A stretch of 64,000 bases of DNA from Rhizobium sp. CIAT894 (GCF_000172795.2 NZ_CP020947.1:1987001-2051000), one strand, 5' to 3'; positions 1 through 9,102 are shown, counted from the stretch's first letter. Notes: a model not told the origin generated them from the letters alone. Numbers and translations: made by a program.

Positions 1-78
1 CCACTTGTTCATGTTGATGATCTCAATGGCGACCTCGGTCGCCGACACGGCCATCTTTTTTGTTTGAGCTTCTGCCAT
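1..78 (-). CDS. aapP: AapP, ABC transporter ATP-binding subunit (N-terminal fragment)
   Basis: Only the first 26 codons lie in the window; the gene runs off the left edge. The visible N-terminus ends in VAIEIINMNKW, which resembles the start of polar amino-acid ABC ATPases before the Walker A motif. A GGGG Shine-Dalgarno-like run lies about 10 nt upstream. It directly follows aapM on the same strand, so by position it is the ATPase of the general amino-acid permease (aapJQMP of R. leguminosarum). No catalytic motif is visible, so the call rests on context and the short N-terminal match. Confidence 0.8.
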   Translation of the reverse strand, partial: MAEAQTKKMAVSATEVAIEIINMNKW

Positions 79-93
79 TTGGGGGACCCCTTT

Positions 94-1239
94 TTATCGT
101 TTGTAGCCGGTGTCGAGGTGACGTTCTATGAATGCTGAATAGCGCGACATGCCGAAGCAGAAAAGCCAGAAGGCGAAGCCGGCGAAAATCAATCCCGTCA
201 GCGGCGTTACCGCGCTTGCCCAGTTCGGATCGGTGAAGAGGAAACGAACGATGCCGAGCAGGTCGTACATGCTGATGATCGACACGAGCGAGGTATCCTT
301 GAACATGCCGATGCAGGTGTTGACGATACCGGGGATCACCAGCTTGATCGCCTGCGGCAGGATGATCAGCCGCATTTTCTGCCAGTAGCCGAGGCCGAGT
401 GAATCGGCGCCCTCGAATTGCCCCTTCGGGATCGCCTGCAGACCGCCACGAATAACCTCGGCCATATAGGCCGAGGCGAAGATCGACACGCCGACGATCG
501 CGCGCAGCAGCTTGTCCACCGTCCAGCCTGCCGGCAGGAACAGCGGCAGCATGACGCTCGCCATGAAGAGCACCGTGATCAGCGGTACGCCGCGGACGAC
601 TTCGATGAAGATGACGCAGATCGTGCGGATAACCGGCATATGCGAGCGCCTGCCGAGCGCCAGGACGATGCCGAGCGGGAAGGAGACCGCAATGCCGACG
701 AAGGAGAGCACCAGCGTCACCATCAGCCCGCCCCAACGGGGGGTCTCGACGATTTCGAGGCCAAATCCGCCGTAAAGCAGAACGATGGAAACGATCGGCA
801 GCGCGATGAAAAGCAGGAGGGCATTCAGGCCCTTGCGCGGTGCGGAAGGGATGAGCATCGGCACGAGCAGGAGGACGAAGAGAATGCCGACCAGCGTCGG
901 CCGCCAGCGCTCATCGAGGGGATAGCTCCCGAAGATGATCTGGTCGAACTTTGCGTTGATGAAGGCCCAGCAGGCGCCGCTCCAGCCGTCTGGCTGGATG
1001 CCGCCCTGAACTGTCGTGGCGCAGAACGTGCGGTCCGGACCGCTCCAGACCGCCTGCACGAAGAGCCAGTCGATCGCGTGGAACAAGGCCCAGGCGAGAA
1101 AGACCAGCGCCAGGACGGTAAGGATTATGTCCTTCGGCGTAGCCAGCAGATTACGGCGAAGCCAAGCTACTGCGCCTTTTTCCCCTGAGGGAGCCGGCTC
1201 CGGCGCCAGTATGGCGGTTCTGACGAAACTGTTGCTCAT
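94..1239 (-). CDS. aapM: AapM, general L-amino acid ABC permease subunit
   Basis: Inner-membrane permease of the HisM/HisQ family that pairs with AapQ to move L-amino acids delivered by AapJ. The protein is about 381 aa with several hydrophobic segments. The permease EAA loop is visible in the C-terminal third ([19 protein letters not shown]). The ATG at 1239 is chosen over an in-frame start at 1269 because GGAGAG lies 6 nt upstream and because the aapQ stop (1241-1243) almost abuts it, the usual close packing of this operon. The long N-terminal extension before the core permease fold is typical of AapM and BztC. aapP follows within 16 bp. Confidence 0.95.
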   Translation of the reverse strand: MSNSFVRTAILAPEPAPSGEKGAVAWLRRNLLATPKDIILTVLALVFLAWALFHAIDWLFVQAVWSGPDRTFCATTVQGGIQPDGWSGACWAFINAKFDQIIFGSYPLDERWRPTLVGILFVLLLVPMLIPSAPRKGLNALLLFIALPIVSIVLLYGGFGLEIVETPRWGGLMVTLVLSFVGIAVSFPLGIVLALGRRSHMPVIRTICVIFIEVVRGVPLITVLFMASVMLPLFLPAGWTVDKLLRAIVGVSIFASAYMAEVIRGGLQAIPKGQFEGADSLGLGYWQKMRLIILPQAIKLVIPGIVNTCIGMFKDTSLVSIISMYDLLGIVRFLFTDPNWASAVTPLTGLIFAGFAFWLFCFGMSRYSAFIERHLDTGYKR

Positions 1240-1240
1240 C

Positions 1241-2443
1241 TTATCTCTCCACCAGCGCCATCTTGGCATTGAACCAGTTCATGAACAGCGAGGTCACGAT
1301 ACTGAGGCTGAGGTAGATGACCATCCAGATGAGGATCACCTCGACGGACTGACCGGTCTGGTTCAGCGTCGTGCTGCCGACAGCGACGAGATCGGCAAAA
1401 CCGATGGCGATCGCCAGCGACGAGTTCTTGGTCAGATTGAGATACTGGCTGCTCAGCGGTGGAATGATGATGCGGAAGGCCTGCGGAATGACGACCAGAC
1501 GAGTGATCGACGAGGGATGAAGCCCAAGAGCGGCGGCAGCTTCCGTCTGTCCCTTCGGCACGCCGCGAATACCCGCACGCACGATCTCGGCGATGAAGGC
1601 TGCGGTATAGAAGGAAAGCGCCAGGAAGAGCGACATGAACTCGGGGCCGACGACGGAGCCGCCGGTGAGGTTGAATTTGCCCGCGATCGGATAATCGAAG
1701 GAAAGCGGCGCGCCGGCGAGCAGGAAGGCGACAAGCGGCAAGCCGATCAGCAGCCCGATCGAAGCCCAGATCGTGTGAAACGGCTTACCTGTCGCCGCCT
1801 GCCGGCGATGCGCCCATCGGGCCGTCGCAAAGACGGCGATGATGGCGATGACGACGGCGATGCCGACGAGCCAGAAACCCTCACCGAAAATCGGCTTGGG
1901 GAAGGAAAGGCCGCGATTGTTCAAATAGGATCCAAGCGGCAGATGCAGCGACTCGCGCGCATTCGGCAGAACCGCCAGAACGCCCGAATACCAGAAGAAG
2001 ATCACAAGCAGTGGCGGGATGTTGCGGAAGACTTCGACATACACCGTGCACAGCTTGGCAATCAGCCAGTTCCGCGACAGGCGGCCTATGCCGATGATGA
2101 AGCCGATGATGGTGGCGGTGATGATGCCGGTAACGGCGATCAGGATCGTATTCAGAAAGCCGACCAGTAGCGCGCGACCGTAGGTCGAATCGCTGGAATA
2201 GGCGATCAGTGACTGACCGACCTCGAAGCCGGCGCGGCCGTTCAGAAAGCCGAAACCCGATGCGATGTTGGCGCGCGCCAGATTGACGGCAGTGTTGTGT
2301 GCCACCCACCATACGAAGGCAACCAGCAATACGATGGTAAGAATTTGGAAGAAAATGCCCCGAATTGTCGGGTCGTAGAGGGCGGACTGGAAGCTCCAGC
2401 CGCTCCTGGATACACGTGTTGAATCCAAAGCCTGATGCGTCAT
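1241..2443 (-). CDS. aapQ: AapQ, general L-amino acid ABC permease subunit
   Basis: Second permease subunit of the amino-acid transporter, about 400 aa from the ATG at 2443 ([12 protein letters not shown]). The EAA loop reads [20 protein letters not shown], near residues 300-320. A large periplasmic insertion between transmembrane segments is typical of the AapQ/BztB branch. The start at 2443 matches the length I recall for the R. leguminosarum protein. An alternative ATG at 2461 has a closer AAGGAG and would add six residues. A stem-loop upstream separates it from aapJ, and the stop nearly touches aapM. Confidence 0.95.
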   Translation of the reverse strand: MTHQALDSTRVSRSGWSFQSALYDPTIRGIFFQILTIVLLVAFVWWVAHNTAVNLARANIASGFGFLNGRAGFEVGQSLIAYSSDSTYGRALLVGFLNTILIAVTGIITATIIGFIIGIGRLSRNWLIAKLCTVYVEVFRNIPPLLVIFFWYSGVLAVLPNARESLHLPLGSYLNNRGLSFPKPIFGEGFWLVGIAVVIAIIAVFATARWAHRRQAATGKPFHTIWASIGLLIGLPLVAFLLAGAPLSFDYPIAGKFNLTGGSVVGPEFMSLFLALSFYTAAFIAEIVRAGIRGVPKGQTEAAAALGLHPSSITRLVVIPQAFRIIIPPLSSQYLNLTKNSSLAIAIGFADLVAVGSTTLNQTGQSVEVILIWMVIYLSLSIVTSLFMNWFNAKMALVER

Positions 2444-2494
2444 GCCTGGCCAATTCCCCATTACGCTCCTTTTCGGAGCTTTTTTATTGGAGGG

Positions 2495-2518
2495 GGAAAG
2501 GCGGTTGCCCGCCTTTCC
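2495..2518 (-). promoter_or_regulatory. Intercistronic stem-loop between aapJ and aapQ
   Basis: Perfect 10-bp stem (GGAAAGGCGG / CCGCCTTTCC) with a 4-nt loop, 20 nt past the aapJ stop. A smaller GCTCC/GGAGC hairpin follows at 2465-2479 and overlaps the AAGGAG before the alternative aapQ start. There is no U-run in the minus direction, so it is not a simple terminator. In binding-protein operons such structures usually protect the upstream binding-protein mRNA and lower downstream expression; that role here is inferred. Confidence 0.65.
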
Positions 2519-2538
2519 GGCTTCATGCGTGATGCCGC

Positions 2539-3564
2539 TCAGCGAACCGGCGGAGCGTACTGGATGCCACCCTTGTTCCACAGGGCGTTGAGGCCGCGAG
2601 CAATCTTGAGGGGGCTGCCCTGGCCGATATTGCGCTCGAACACTTCGCCGTAATTGCCGACGTTCTTGACGATGTTGTAAGCCCAGTCGTTGGTCAGGCC
2701 GAGATCGGTGCCGATCTTGGTATCGGCCTCGACGCCAAGGAAGCGCTTGATGTCAGGGTTCGGCGAGTTCTTCATGTCATCGACATTCGCCTGAGTGATG
2801 CCGAATTCTTCAGCATTGATCATGGCATAGCCAACCCAGCTGACGATATCGAACCACTGGTCGTCACCCTGGCGAACGGCCGGGGCGAGCGGCTCCTTGG
2901 AGATGATTTCCGGCAGGATCGTATGTTCGTCCGGGTTCTTCAGCGTCAGGCGCAGCGAATAGAGGCCGGACTGGTCGGTGGTGTAGACATCGCAACGGCC
3001 GGCATCATAGGCGGCATTGACCTCGTCCAGCTTTTCGAAGACGACCGGATTGTACTGAAGGTTGTTTGCCTTGAAGTAGTCGGCGAGGTTCAGCTCGGTG
3101 GTCGTGCCCGACTGGACGCAGACCGACGCGCCGGAGAGTTCCAGTGCCGACTTCACGTTCAGGCTCTTGCGAACCATGAAGCCCTGGCCGTCATAGTAGT
3201 TGACGAAACGGAAGTTCAGGCCGAGAGCGGTGTCGCGGTTGATCGACCAGGTCGTATTGCGGGCGAGCACGTCGATTTCACCGGACTGAAGGGCCGGGAA
3301 GCGATTGGCGGCGCTGAGGGGGGTAAATTTCACCTTGGTGGGGTCGCCGAAGACAGCCGAAGCGACAGCCTTGCAGAAATCCACATCGAAGCCGGCCCAA
3401 TTGCCGGAAGCGTCAGGCGCGGCAAAACCGGCAAGACCGGTATTGACGCCGCACTGAATGAAACCCTTTGCCTTTACGTCTCCGAGAGTGGTGGCCGAGG
3501 CGGCCGAGGCGCCAAGTGCCAAAACTGCTGCGCCGAGAACGGCGGACAGAAGCTTGTTCTTCAT
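2539..3564 (-). CDS. aapJ: AapJ, periplasmic general amino-acid-binding protein
   Basis: Soluble receptor for the general amino-acid ABC transporter, in the SBP_bac_3 family, 341 aa. The Sec signal peptide (MKNKLLSAVLGAAVLALGASAASA) is cleaved near residue 24. Mature-protein hallmarks follow: KGFIQCGVNTGLAGF, then WAGFDVDFCKAVASAVFGD, then the LQSGEIDVLARNTTWSINRD segment that forms part of the ligand cleft. The start has AAGG about 8 nt upstream. It is the first gene of the operon and should be its most abundant product; an intercistronic hairpin follows the stop. A candidate promoter lies about 107-135 bp upstream. Confidence 0.97.
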   Translation of the reverse strand: MKNKLLSAVLGAAVLALGASAASATTLGDVKAKGFIQCGVNTGLAGFAAPDASGNWAGFDVDFCKAVASAVFGDPTKVKFTPLSAANRFPALQSGEIDVLARNTTWSINRDTALGLNFRFVNYYDGQGFMVRKSLNVKSALELSGASVCVQSGTTTELNLADYFKANNLQYNPVVFEKLDEVNAAYDAGRCDVYTTDQSGLYSLRLTLKNPDEHTILPEIISKEPLAPAVRQGDDQWFDIVSWVGYAMINAEEFGITQANVDDMKNSPNPDIKRFLGVEADTKIGTDLGLTNDWAYNIVKNVGNYGEVFERNIGQGSPLKIARGLNALWNKGGIQYAPPVR

Positions 3565-3926
3565 TTTTTCCCAACCTTTTCTGTTGTCTTATATTTTCTT
3601 GTGAGGATTGCCGGCGGAAAAATCTGCCGCCCCCATGTGTCTCGCCAACCTCCCGGCGCGAGTGGGGCCTATCTCAGTCGCAAATGTCACTATGGTCAAG
3701 TGTCGCCATCAATAATTGCGGCAAAATTCAGAATTTTGGCAGATTGCGCTGAATTCGAAGGCGATTGGCTAGGAAATAGGCGTCCGATCGCGGAAAAATA
3801 ACGCGAAAATCGAAAATTTCATCGTCCCGGGACATTATCCGCAAGCGAACGTCAAGGGTTGACCGGAAACGGCGGGGCGTCCAAAAGTCTGCCTTCGCGT
3901 CCCTTCGCCAAAAGGCTATTTCCGAC
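3565..3926. promoter_or_regulatory. Divergent aapJ / metC intergenic region
   Basis: 362 bp without a supported gene, between divergently transcribed aapJ and metC. On the minus strand, TTGACC at 3694-3699 and TGAGAT at 3671-3676 are separated by 17 nt and are a reasonable housekeeping promoter for aapJ. The segment around 3710-3830 is AT-richer than its surroundings. I looked for a SAM-II type riboswitch before metC and did not find one. No transcription start can be fixed from sequence alone. Confidence 0.4.
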
Positions 3927-5117
3927 ATGAAAGACAAAGACAGCGTGCTGCAGAATGCCGGGATCAATACCCGCCTGACCCATATCGGCAACGACCCTTT
4001 CGATTATCACGGCTTCGTCAATCCGCCGGTCGTGCACGCCTCGACGGTGTTGTTTCCGAATGCGAGGACGATGGAGACGCGCTCGCAGAAATACACCTAT
4101 GGAACGCGCGGCACCCCGACGACGGATGCGCTCTGCGAGGCGATCGATGCCCTGGAAGGCTCGGCCGGCACGATCCTCGTGCCCTCGGGCCTTGCGGCCG
4201 TCACCATTCCGTTTCTGGGTTTCGTCGCCGCCGGCGATCATGCGCTGGTCGTCGATTCAGTTTACGGCCCGACCCGCCACTTCTGCGACACGATGCTGAA
4301 GCGCCTCGGCGTCGAGGTGGAATATTACGACCCGGCGATCGGCGCCGGCATCGAGACGCTGTTCCGGCCGAACACCAAGCTCGTCCACACCGAGGCTCCC
4401 GGCTCCAACACCTTCGAGATGCAGGATATTCCGGCGATTTCGGCGGTGGCGCACCGCCATGGCGCCGTCGTCATGATGGACAATACCTGGGCAACGCCGC
4501 TCTATTTCAGGCCGCTCGATCACGGCGTCGACATCTCCATCCACGCGGCGACGAAATACCCGTCCGGCCATTCCGATATCCTGCTCGGAACGGTGTCGGC
4601 CAATTCAGAGCATTGGGAACGGCTGAAGGAGGCGAATGGGGTGCTCGGCATCTGCGGCGCTCCCGATGACGCCTATCAGATCCTGCGCGGTTTGCGCACC
4701 ATGGGCCTGCGCCTCGAGCGGCATTATCAAAGTGCACTTGATATAGCAGAATGGCTGGAGGGCAGGGAGGACGTCGCCCGCGTGCTGCATCCGGCGCTGC
4801 CGAGTTTCCCCTCTCACCATCTCTGGAAACGCGATTTCAAGGGCGCCAGCGGCATCTTTTCCTTCGTGCTTGCCGCCGATGGTCCCGAGAAGTCCAGAGC
4901 CAAGGCGCATGCCTTCCTCGATGCGCTCAGGATTTTCGGTCTCGGCTATTCCTGGGGCGGCTTTGAAAGCCTCGCCCTGCACGCCTACCTCAACGATCGC
5001 AAGGTCGCCAAGGCGCCGACGGACGGTGCGGTCATCCGCCTGCAGATCGGCATCGAGGATGTGGCCGACCTCAAGGCCGATATCGAACGGGGTTTTGCGG
5101 CCGCAAGTGCCGTCTGA
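3927..5117 (+). CDS. metC: Cystathionine beta-lyase MetC (PLP enzyme)
   Basis: Cleaves cystathionine to homocysteine, pyruvate and ammonia in methionine synthesis; cytosolic, fold-type I PLP enzyme of the Cys/Met-metabolism family. The 396 aa length is normal. Visible family features are the YGTRGTPTTDALCEAI segment near residue 57, EAPGSNTFEMQD and DNTWATP around the PLP pocket, and the Schiff-base lysine at about residue 210 in AATKYPSGHSD. The closest subfamily is the bacterial beta-lyase with this KYPSGHSD motif, not cystathionine gamma-synthase, though sequence alone leaves some ambiguity between sulfhydrylase and lyase. It is monocistronic, divergent from aapJ and convergent with the monooxygenase. 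Confidence 0.9.
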   Translation: MKDKDSVLQNAGINTRLTHIGNDPFDYHGFVNPPVVHASTVLFPNARTMETRSQKYTYGTRGTPTTDALCEAIDALEGSAGTILVPSGLAAVTIPFLGFVAAGDHALVVDSVYGPTRHFCDTMLKRLGVEVEYYDPAIGAGIETLFRPNTKLVHTEAPGSNTFEMQDIPAISAVAHRHGAVVMMDNTWATPLYFRPLDHGVDISIHAATKYPSGHSDILLGTVSANSEHWERLKEANGVLGICGAPDDAYQILRGLRTMGLRLERHYQSALDIAEWLEGREDVARVLHPALPSFPSHHLWKRDFKGASGIFSFVLAADGPEKSRAKAHAFLDALRIFGLGYSWGGFESLALHAYLNDRKVAKAPTDGAVIRLQIGIEDVADLKADIERGFAAASAV

Positions 5118-5161
5118 TAGGAGCCGTTTGATCATAGCCGGAGTGCTGGCGCCTGCCGCGC

Positions 5162-6313
5162 TTATGGCTGGCGCACAGCCTGGTATCCGTAGATCCAGTC
5201 GAGGTCGGCCGCCAGGCTTTGCGGCGGCTTGAGCCCGAGCACCAGATCGCGGCCGATCCGGATCGGCCCCTTTGCATGATAGGCGAACCGGTTGAAGGCA
5301 CCGCGCTGGCGAAGCTTCGCAATGCGCGGCACGCGATGTTTTTCGAAGAGCGCCAGGGCCTCGGCCGCCGGATGGTTCGACAGAAACGCCGCGAGTTCAT
5401 AGGCATCTTCGATCGCCATGGCCGCTCCCTGCGCGGCAAAAGGCATCATCGCATGTGCGGCGTCGCCGATCAGAACCGTTGCGCGGCCATCCTGCCATGC
5501 GCCTGCGGTGGTTTCGAACAGCGGCCAGAACGTCAGCTTCCGGTTTTCGAAGAGCGAGACGATCGCGGCGTTCCAGCCGGAAAAGCGTGTCCTGAGCTGG
5601 GCGCGCTGCTCTTCCGTCGCCTCACTTTGCCAGGCTTGCGGCGCGCTGTTGCCGGCGGTGATCGCCACCATGTTGAAGCTGCCGGTCTCCTTCAGCGGAT
5701 AGCAGACGAGATGCACCGATCCGCCGAGGAAGGCGCAAACGCTCGACCGGTCGAGAAACCCCGGCGCTTCCGCTTCGGCAATGGTGAACCGGTAGGCGAT
5801 ATTGCCGGAAAAACGCGGCGAGGGACTGTCGGCAACGGATGGCCGCAGCTTCGACCAGACGCCGTCCGCACCGATGACGACATCGGCGGCCCGCTCGAAA
5901 GACGGCAGGGCTGATTCCATCCGCACGCCAAGATGAAGCCGGCAGAGCGGATCGGACTCGACCGCCGCCAGAAGGACTTTCTGCAATGTGGTGCGATGCA
6001 GGACGCCATAGGGAGCGCCCCAGCGCTGCCGCGCGAATTTTCCCGCCGGCACCGCCGCGAGCTGACGCAGCGAACTGCCCGATATCAGCCGGATCGTCTC
6101 CGGCTCGAGCCAGACCTTCGAGAGCTCTTCAAGAACGCCGAGTTCGGCAAGGATGCGGGAGGCGTTGGGGGAAACCTGCAATCCGGCGCCGATTTCGGTG
6201 AGTTCACCCGCCTGCTCGAAAATCTCAGAGCTGATGCCGCGCCGCGAAAGCGAAAGGGCCGCAGTCAGCCCTGATATCCCGGCGCCGATGATGGCGGCAT
6301 GTTCGACCGGCAT
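5162..6313 (-). CDS. FAD-dependent aromatic-hydroxylase-type monooxygenase
   Basis: Flavoprotein of the salicylate hydroxylase/UbiH class, 383 aa. The Rossmann motif IIGAGISGLTAALSLSRRG near residue 8 binds FAD. A DG-type motif reads ADVVIGADGVWSKLR near residue 160. The second FAD motif, VLIGDAAHAMMPFAAQGAAMAIEDA, sits near residue 280. NAD(P)H-dependent hydroxylation of an aromatic substrate is the family role; the substrate cannot be read from sequence. It ends 44 bp from convergent metC and is followed upstream on the same strand by the zinc-finger gene (6341-6586), with a 27-bp gap, so the two are probably co-transcribed. Confidence 0.85.
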   Translation of the reverse strand: MPVEHAAIIGAGISGLTAALSLSRRGISSEIFEQAGELTEIGAGLQVSPNASRILAELGVLEELSKVWLEPETIRLISGSSLRQLAAVPAGKFARQRWGAPYGVLHRTTLQKVLLAAVESDPLCRLHLGVRMESALPSFERAADVVIGADGVWSKLRPSVADSPSPRFSGNIAYRFTIAEAEAPGFLDRSSVCAFLGGSVHLVCYPLKETGSFNMVAITAGNSAPQAWQSEATEEQRAQLRTRFSGWNAAIVSLFENRKLTFWPLFETTAGAWQDGRATVLIGDAAHAMMPFAAQGAAMAIEDAYELAAFLSNHPAAEALALFEKHRVPRIAKLRQRGAFNRFAYHAKGPIRIGRDLVLGLKPPQSLAADLDWIYGYQAVRQP

Positions 6314-6340
6314 TGTCCGTCCGATCCCGACCTGGGCTGA

Positions 6341-6586
6341 TTACGCCGCCTTCACGTGGAAAACGCAGCCGGCCGGATTGGTCTGGCTGGGCTTGAGCGC
6401 CGAGTTGAAGCGATAGAGCGTCGAGCAGTAGGAGCAGACCTTCTCGTTGTCGTCGCCCATGTCGATGAAGATATGCGGATGGTCGTAGGGGGCCGAAGCG
6501 CCGGTGCACATGAATTCCTTGACACCGACCTCGATAACGCGGTGACCGCCGTCGTTCTGGAAGTGGGGAATGTTGTGGCCGGCCAT
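6341..6586 (-). CDS. zf-CHCC zinc-finger protein (NDUFS6-like)
   Basis: Small protein of 81 aa with the CHCC zinc-finger pattern: Cys27, a His at 36 or 38, Cys51 and Cys54 (VCSYCSTLYRF). This is the domain found in mitochondrial complex I accessory subunit NDUFS6 and in alphaproteobacterial stand-alone homologues. The family association with respiratory complex I is known; whether this copy binds complex I is inference. An in-frame GGTGTG run does not offer a better start than the ATG at 6586. The FAD monooxygenase gene follows downstream on the same strand. Confidence 0.85.
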   Translation of the reverse strand: MAGHNIPHFQNDGGHRVIEVGVKEFMCTGASAPYDHPHIFIDMGDDNEKVCSYCSTLYRFNSALKPSQTNPAGCVFHVKAA

Positions 6587-6743
6587 GTCGCTCTCCGAAT
6601 ACTTTGAAATCTGCGCGGACCTTATAAGCCTTCGCCGTAAATGTGTAGAGCCAAAGCGCCGCGCCGAGCACAGTTTTCAGCCGCAGTTTTTGGCTTCACC
6701 CTGAAAGGTGGCTCGATTATGGTCGCGCCAAAAGGAAGACCCG

Positions 6744-7529
6744 ATGAACCTGAATACGCCCACATTTTCAAGCTTCACACATGACGGATTGAAACTCGCC
6801 TTTTTCGACGAAGGCGATCCTTCCGGCGTGCCCGTCTTGTTGATCCACGGTTTTGCCTCGACGGCAAACGTCAACTGGGTGCATCCCGGCTGGCTGAAGA
6901 CGCTGGGTGACGCCGGATACCGGGTGATCGCCATCGACAACCGCGGCCACGGCGCCAGCGACAAGCCGCATGATGCCGAAGCCTATCGTCCCTGGGTGAT
7001 GGCGGGCGATGCGATCGCGTTGCTGGATCATCTCGGCATTCCGGAAGCCAATGTCATGGGCTATTCCATGGGCGCGCGCATTTCCGTCTTTGCCGCCCTT
7101 GCCAATCCGCATCGGGTCCGCTCGCTGGTGCTCGGCGGCCTCGGTATCGGCATGACCGACGGCGTCGGCGATTGGGACCCGATCGCCGATGCGCTGCTGG
7201 CTCCCTCGTTGGATGCGGTGACGCATGACCGCGGCCGCATGTTCCGCGCCTTTGCCGAGCAGACGAAAAGCGACCGTGTCGCCCTTGCCCAATGCATCCG
7301 CGGCTCGCGTGATCTCGTGCCCCGCTCGGATATGGGAAAGCTCGACATGCCGACACTGATAGGCGTCGGCACCAAGGATGATATTGCCGGCTCGCCGCAG
7401 GAACTGGCGGCGCTGATGCCCAATGCCGAAGCGCTCGATATTCCGGGCCGCGATCATATGCTCGCCGTCGGCGACAAGGTTTTCAAGCAGGCGGTTCTGG
7501 CCTTCTACGTGGGCGTCGCCGAGCAGTGA
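6744..7529 (+). CDS. Alpha/beta-fold hydrolase
   Basis: Soluble alpha/beta hydrolase, 261 aa from the ATG at 6744, chosen because AAGGAAG lies 6 nt upstream. An ATG at 6708 would add 12 unsupported residues. Seen in order: the oxyanion-loop segment VLLIHGFASTANVNW near residue 33, DNRGHGASDKP near residue 67, the nucleophile elbow GYSMG with Ser108, and a terminal GRDHM carrying the likely catalytic His near residue 240. An acid residue is expected in the GTKDD segment. The substrate is unknown. It stands alone between a divergent zinc-finger gene and cysE. Confidence 0.88.
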   Translation: MNLNTPTFSSFTHDGLKLAFFDEGDPSGVPVLLIHGFASTANVNWVHPGWLKTLGDAGYRVIAIDNRGHGASDKPHDAEAYRPWVMAGDAIALLDHLGIPEANVMGYSMGARISVFAALANPHRVRSLVLGGLGIGMTDGVGDWDPIADALLAPSLDAVTHDRGRMFRAFAEQTKSDRVALAQCIRGSRDLVPRSDMGKLDMPTLIGVGTKDDIAGSPQELAALMPNAEALDIPGRDHMLAVGDKVFKQAVLAFYVGVAEQ

Positions 7530-7658
7530 CATCGTCGTGATGCCGTAAAATCTCACCTAAAAAACCATGGCGACGGCACCCATTTATGTTATTGGCGTTT
7601 TCCTCTATATATTGGCATTCCGAAAACGGCCTTCCTGATGGCAACGAGGAGAGCGGCG

Positions 7659-8492
7659 ATGGTCGCAAAGACTGACATCCGTGCTTTTGAGACAGGCCAT
7701 CCGCTGAAGGTGATGGATCCCATCTGGGATAGCCTGCGCGAGGAAGCCCGGCTTGCCGCCGAACAGGACCCGGTTCTCGCCGCCTTTCTCTATTCGACCG
7801 TGATCAACTATCATTCGCTCGAGGAATGCGTCATCCACCGCATCTGCGAACGTCTCGATCATCCCGACATGCAGGCGAACCTGCTTCGCCAGACCTTCGA
7901 GGAAATGCTTCTCGATTGGCCGGAATGGAGCTCCATCCTGCGTGTCGACATCCAGGCGATCTACGACCGCGATCCCGCCTGCCTGCGTTTCATGGAAGCG
8001 GTACTTTATTTCAAGGGCTTTCATGCGTTGCAGACGCATCGCTTGGCCCATTGGCTGCTGAACCGCGGCCGGCGTGATTTCGCGCTTTATCTGCAGAGCC
8101 GCTCCTCCAGCGTCTTCCAGACCGACATCAATCCGGCCGCCCGGATCGGCAAGGGCATATTTCTCGATCATGCCACTGGCCTCGTCGTCGGCGAGACGGC
8201 TGTCATCGGCGACAACGTCTCCATCCTGCATGGCGTCACACTCGGCGGCACCGGCAAGGAGGGCGCCGACCGCCATCCGAAGATCGGCAGCGGCGTCATG
8301 ATCGGCGCCGGCGCCAAGATCCTCGGCAATATCGAGATCGGCTACTGCTCACGCATCGCAGCCGGCTCGGTCGTCCTGAAGGCGGTGCCGCCGAAGAAGA
8401 CGGTCGCCGGCGTGCCGGCCAAGGTCGTCGGCGAAGCCGGTTGTTCCGAGCCGTCGCGCAGCATGGACCAGGTAATCGGCGCCGATATCTGA
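7659..8492 (+). CDS. cysE: Serine O-acetyltransferase CysE
   Basis: Acetylates L-serine with acetyl-CoA, the first step of cysteine synthesis. It has an alpha-helical SATase N-terminal domain (DPIWDSLREEARLAAEQDPVLAAFLYSTVINYHSLEE) followed by a left-handed hexapeptide-repeat domain (DHATGLVVGETAVIGDNVSILHGVTLGG), giving 277 aa, the usual rhizobial length. The start at 7659 is preferred over an in-frame ATG at 7638 because AGGAGAG lies 6 nt upstream of it. The hexapeptide His-158-type catalytic region is intact. A TTGGCG...TATATA pair just upstream (about 7590-7612) may be its promoter. Confidence 0.95.
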   Translation: MVAKTDIRAFETGHPLKVMDPIWDSLREEARLAAEQDPVLAAFLYSTVINYHSLEECVIHRICERLDHPDMQANLLRQTFEEMLLDWPEWSSILRVDIQAIYDRDPACLRFMEAVLYFKGFHALQTHRLAHWLLNRGRRDFALYLQSRSSSVFQTDINPAARIGKGIFLDHATGLVVGETAVIGDNVSILHGVTLGGTGKEGADRHPKIGSGVMIGAGAKILGNIEIGYCSRIAAGSVVLKAVPPKKTVAGVPAKVVGEAGCSEPSRSMDQVIGADI

Positions 8493-8627
8493 GCGCCTGT
8501 TGAAAAAGACAGAAAAGTCGGCGGGCCGGTGCGGGGATAGAAATTGCCGAGCGGCAGGTCCGCCTTTACACCGCTGCTTTTCCTGTGCAAGAAGCGGCCA
8601 ATCAAGACCGTTTACGGAGATGACAGA

Positions 8628-8831
8628 GTGAAGCCAGAAGAAATCAAGAAGCTCGACGCCTATTTCAAACGCATGTTGAACCCGCAGATCGTCGTCAAGG
8701 CGCGTCCGCGCAAGAATGATTCTGCGGAAGTCTATCTTGGCGAAGAATTTCTGGGCGTCGTCTATGTCGATGACGAGGACGGCGACCGCTCCTACAACTT
8801 TTCGATGGCGATCCTCGACGTCGATCTTTGA
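8628..8831 (+). CDS. DUF3126 family small protein
   Basis: Small acidic protein of 67 aa starting with GTG at 8628 (VKPEEIKKLDAYFKRMLN), chosen because GGAG precedes it by 8 nt and because the upstream in-frame extension to 8544 looks like non-coding sequence in translation. The pattern VKARPRKNDSAEVYLGEEFLGVVYVDDEDGD matches the alphaproteobacterial DUF3126 family. The function is unknown. It follows cysE on the same strand after 135 bp and is closed by a strong terminator. Confidence 0.8.
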   Translation: MKPEEIKKLDAYFKRMLNPQIVVKARPRKNDSAEVYLGEEFLGVVYVDDEDGDRSYNFSMAILDVDL

Positions 8832-8854
8832 TCGCATTCGAAAGCTTCAAGACG

Positions 8855-8892
8855 ACCGGGCGGCACGTTCCGCCCGGTTTTTTTATTTTTTT
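8855..8892 (+). terminator. Rho-independent terminator after the DUF3126 gene
   Basis: Perfect 9-bp stem ACCGGGCGG / CCGCCCGGT with a 6-nt loop, followed by a run of seven T and then an AT tract. It sits 23 nt after the stop codon and is textbook in form. Confidence 0.92.
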
Positions 8893-9024
8893 GCCGCCGG
8901 ACAAAATTTCTTTTAAAGCTTCCGGTTGTGGCATTGTGATATATATTAGCAAAATCAGTTAAAGACGTACGTGCCCCGGCGCGCATTCACTGTTTTATTA
9001 TTGAAGCACAACTTTTGGATGTTT

Positions 9025-9062
9025 TGCAACGCACAAGACTACTTGACTATTTGTGCGTTGCA
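9025..9062 (+). promoter_or_regulatory. Perfect inverted repeat over the phasin promoter (candidate PhaR/AniA operator)
   Basis: Twelve-bp perfect arms TGCAACGCACAA and TTGTGCGTTGCA separated by 14 bp, ending 40 bp before the phasin start. A TTGACT at 9043-9048 lies in the spacer and could be the -35 element, with CTACCC about 17 nt further as a weak -10, so a bound protein would block the promoter. Phasin genes are known to be repressed by PhaR/AniA-type regulators that prefer TGC...GCA motifs; assignment to that regulator is inference. Confidence 0.6.
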
Positions 9063-9102
9063 GCTACCCTGCCGCCATCCCACAGCCCAACGGAGGACGG
9101 TC

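Noticed and set aside
418..1188. Plus-strand frame of 256 codons opposite aapM
   Set aside because: His/Asp/Arg-rich translation typical of an antisense frame to a membrane protein gene.
2464..2485. Plus-strand terminator (GCTCC/GGAGC with T-run) near the aapQ start
   Set aside because: No plus-strand gene lies upstream; better read as a small hairpin in the aap mRNA.
3765..3926. Riboswitch (SAM-II type) before metC
   Set aside because: The expected pseudoknot segments and conserved bases were not found in the leader.
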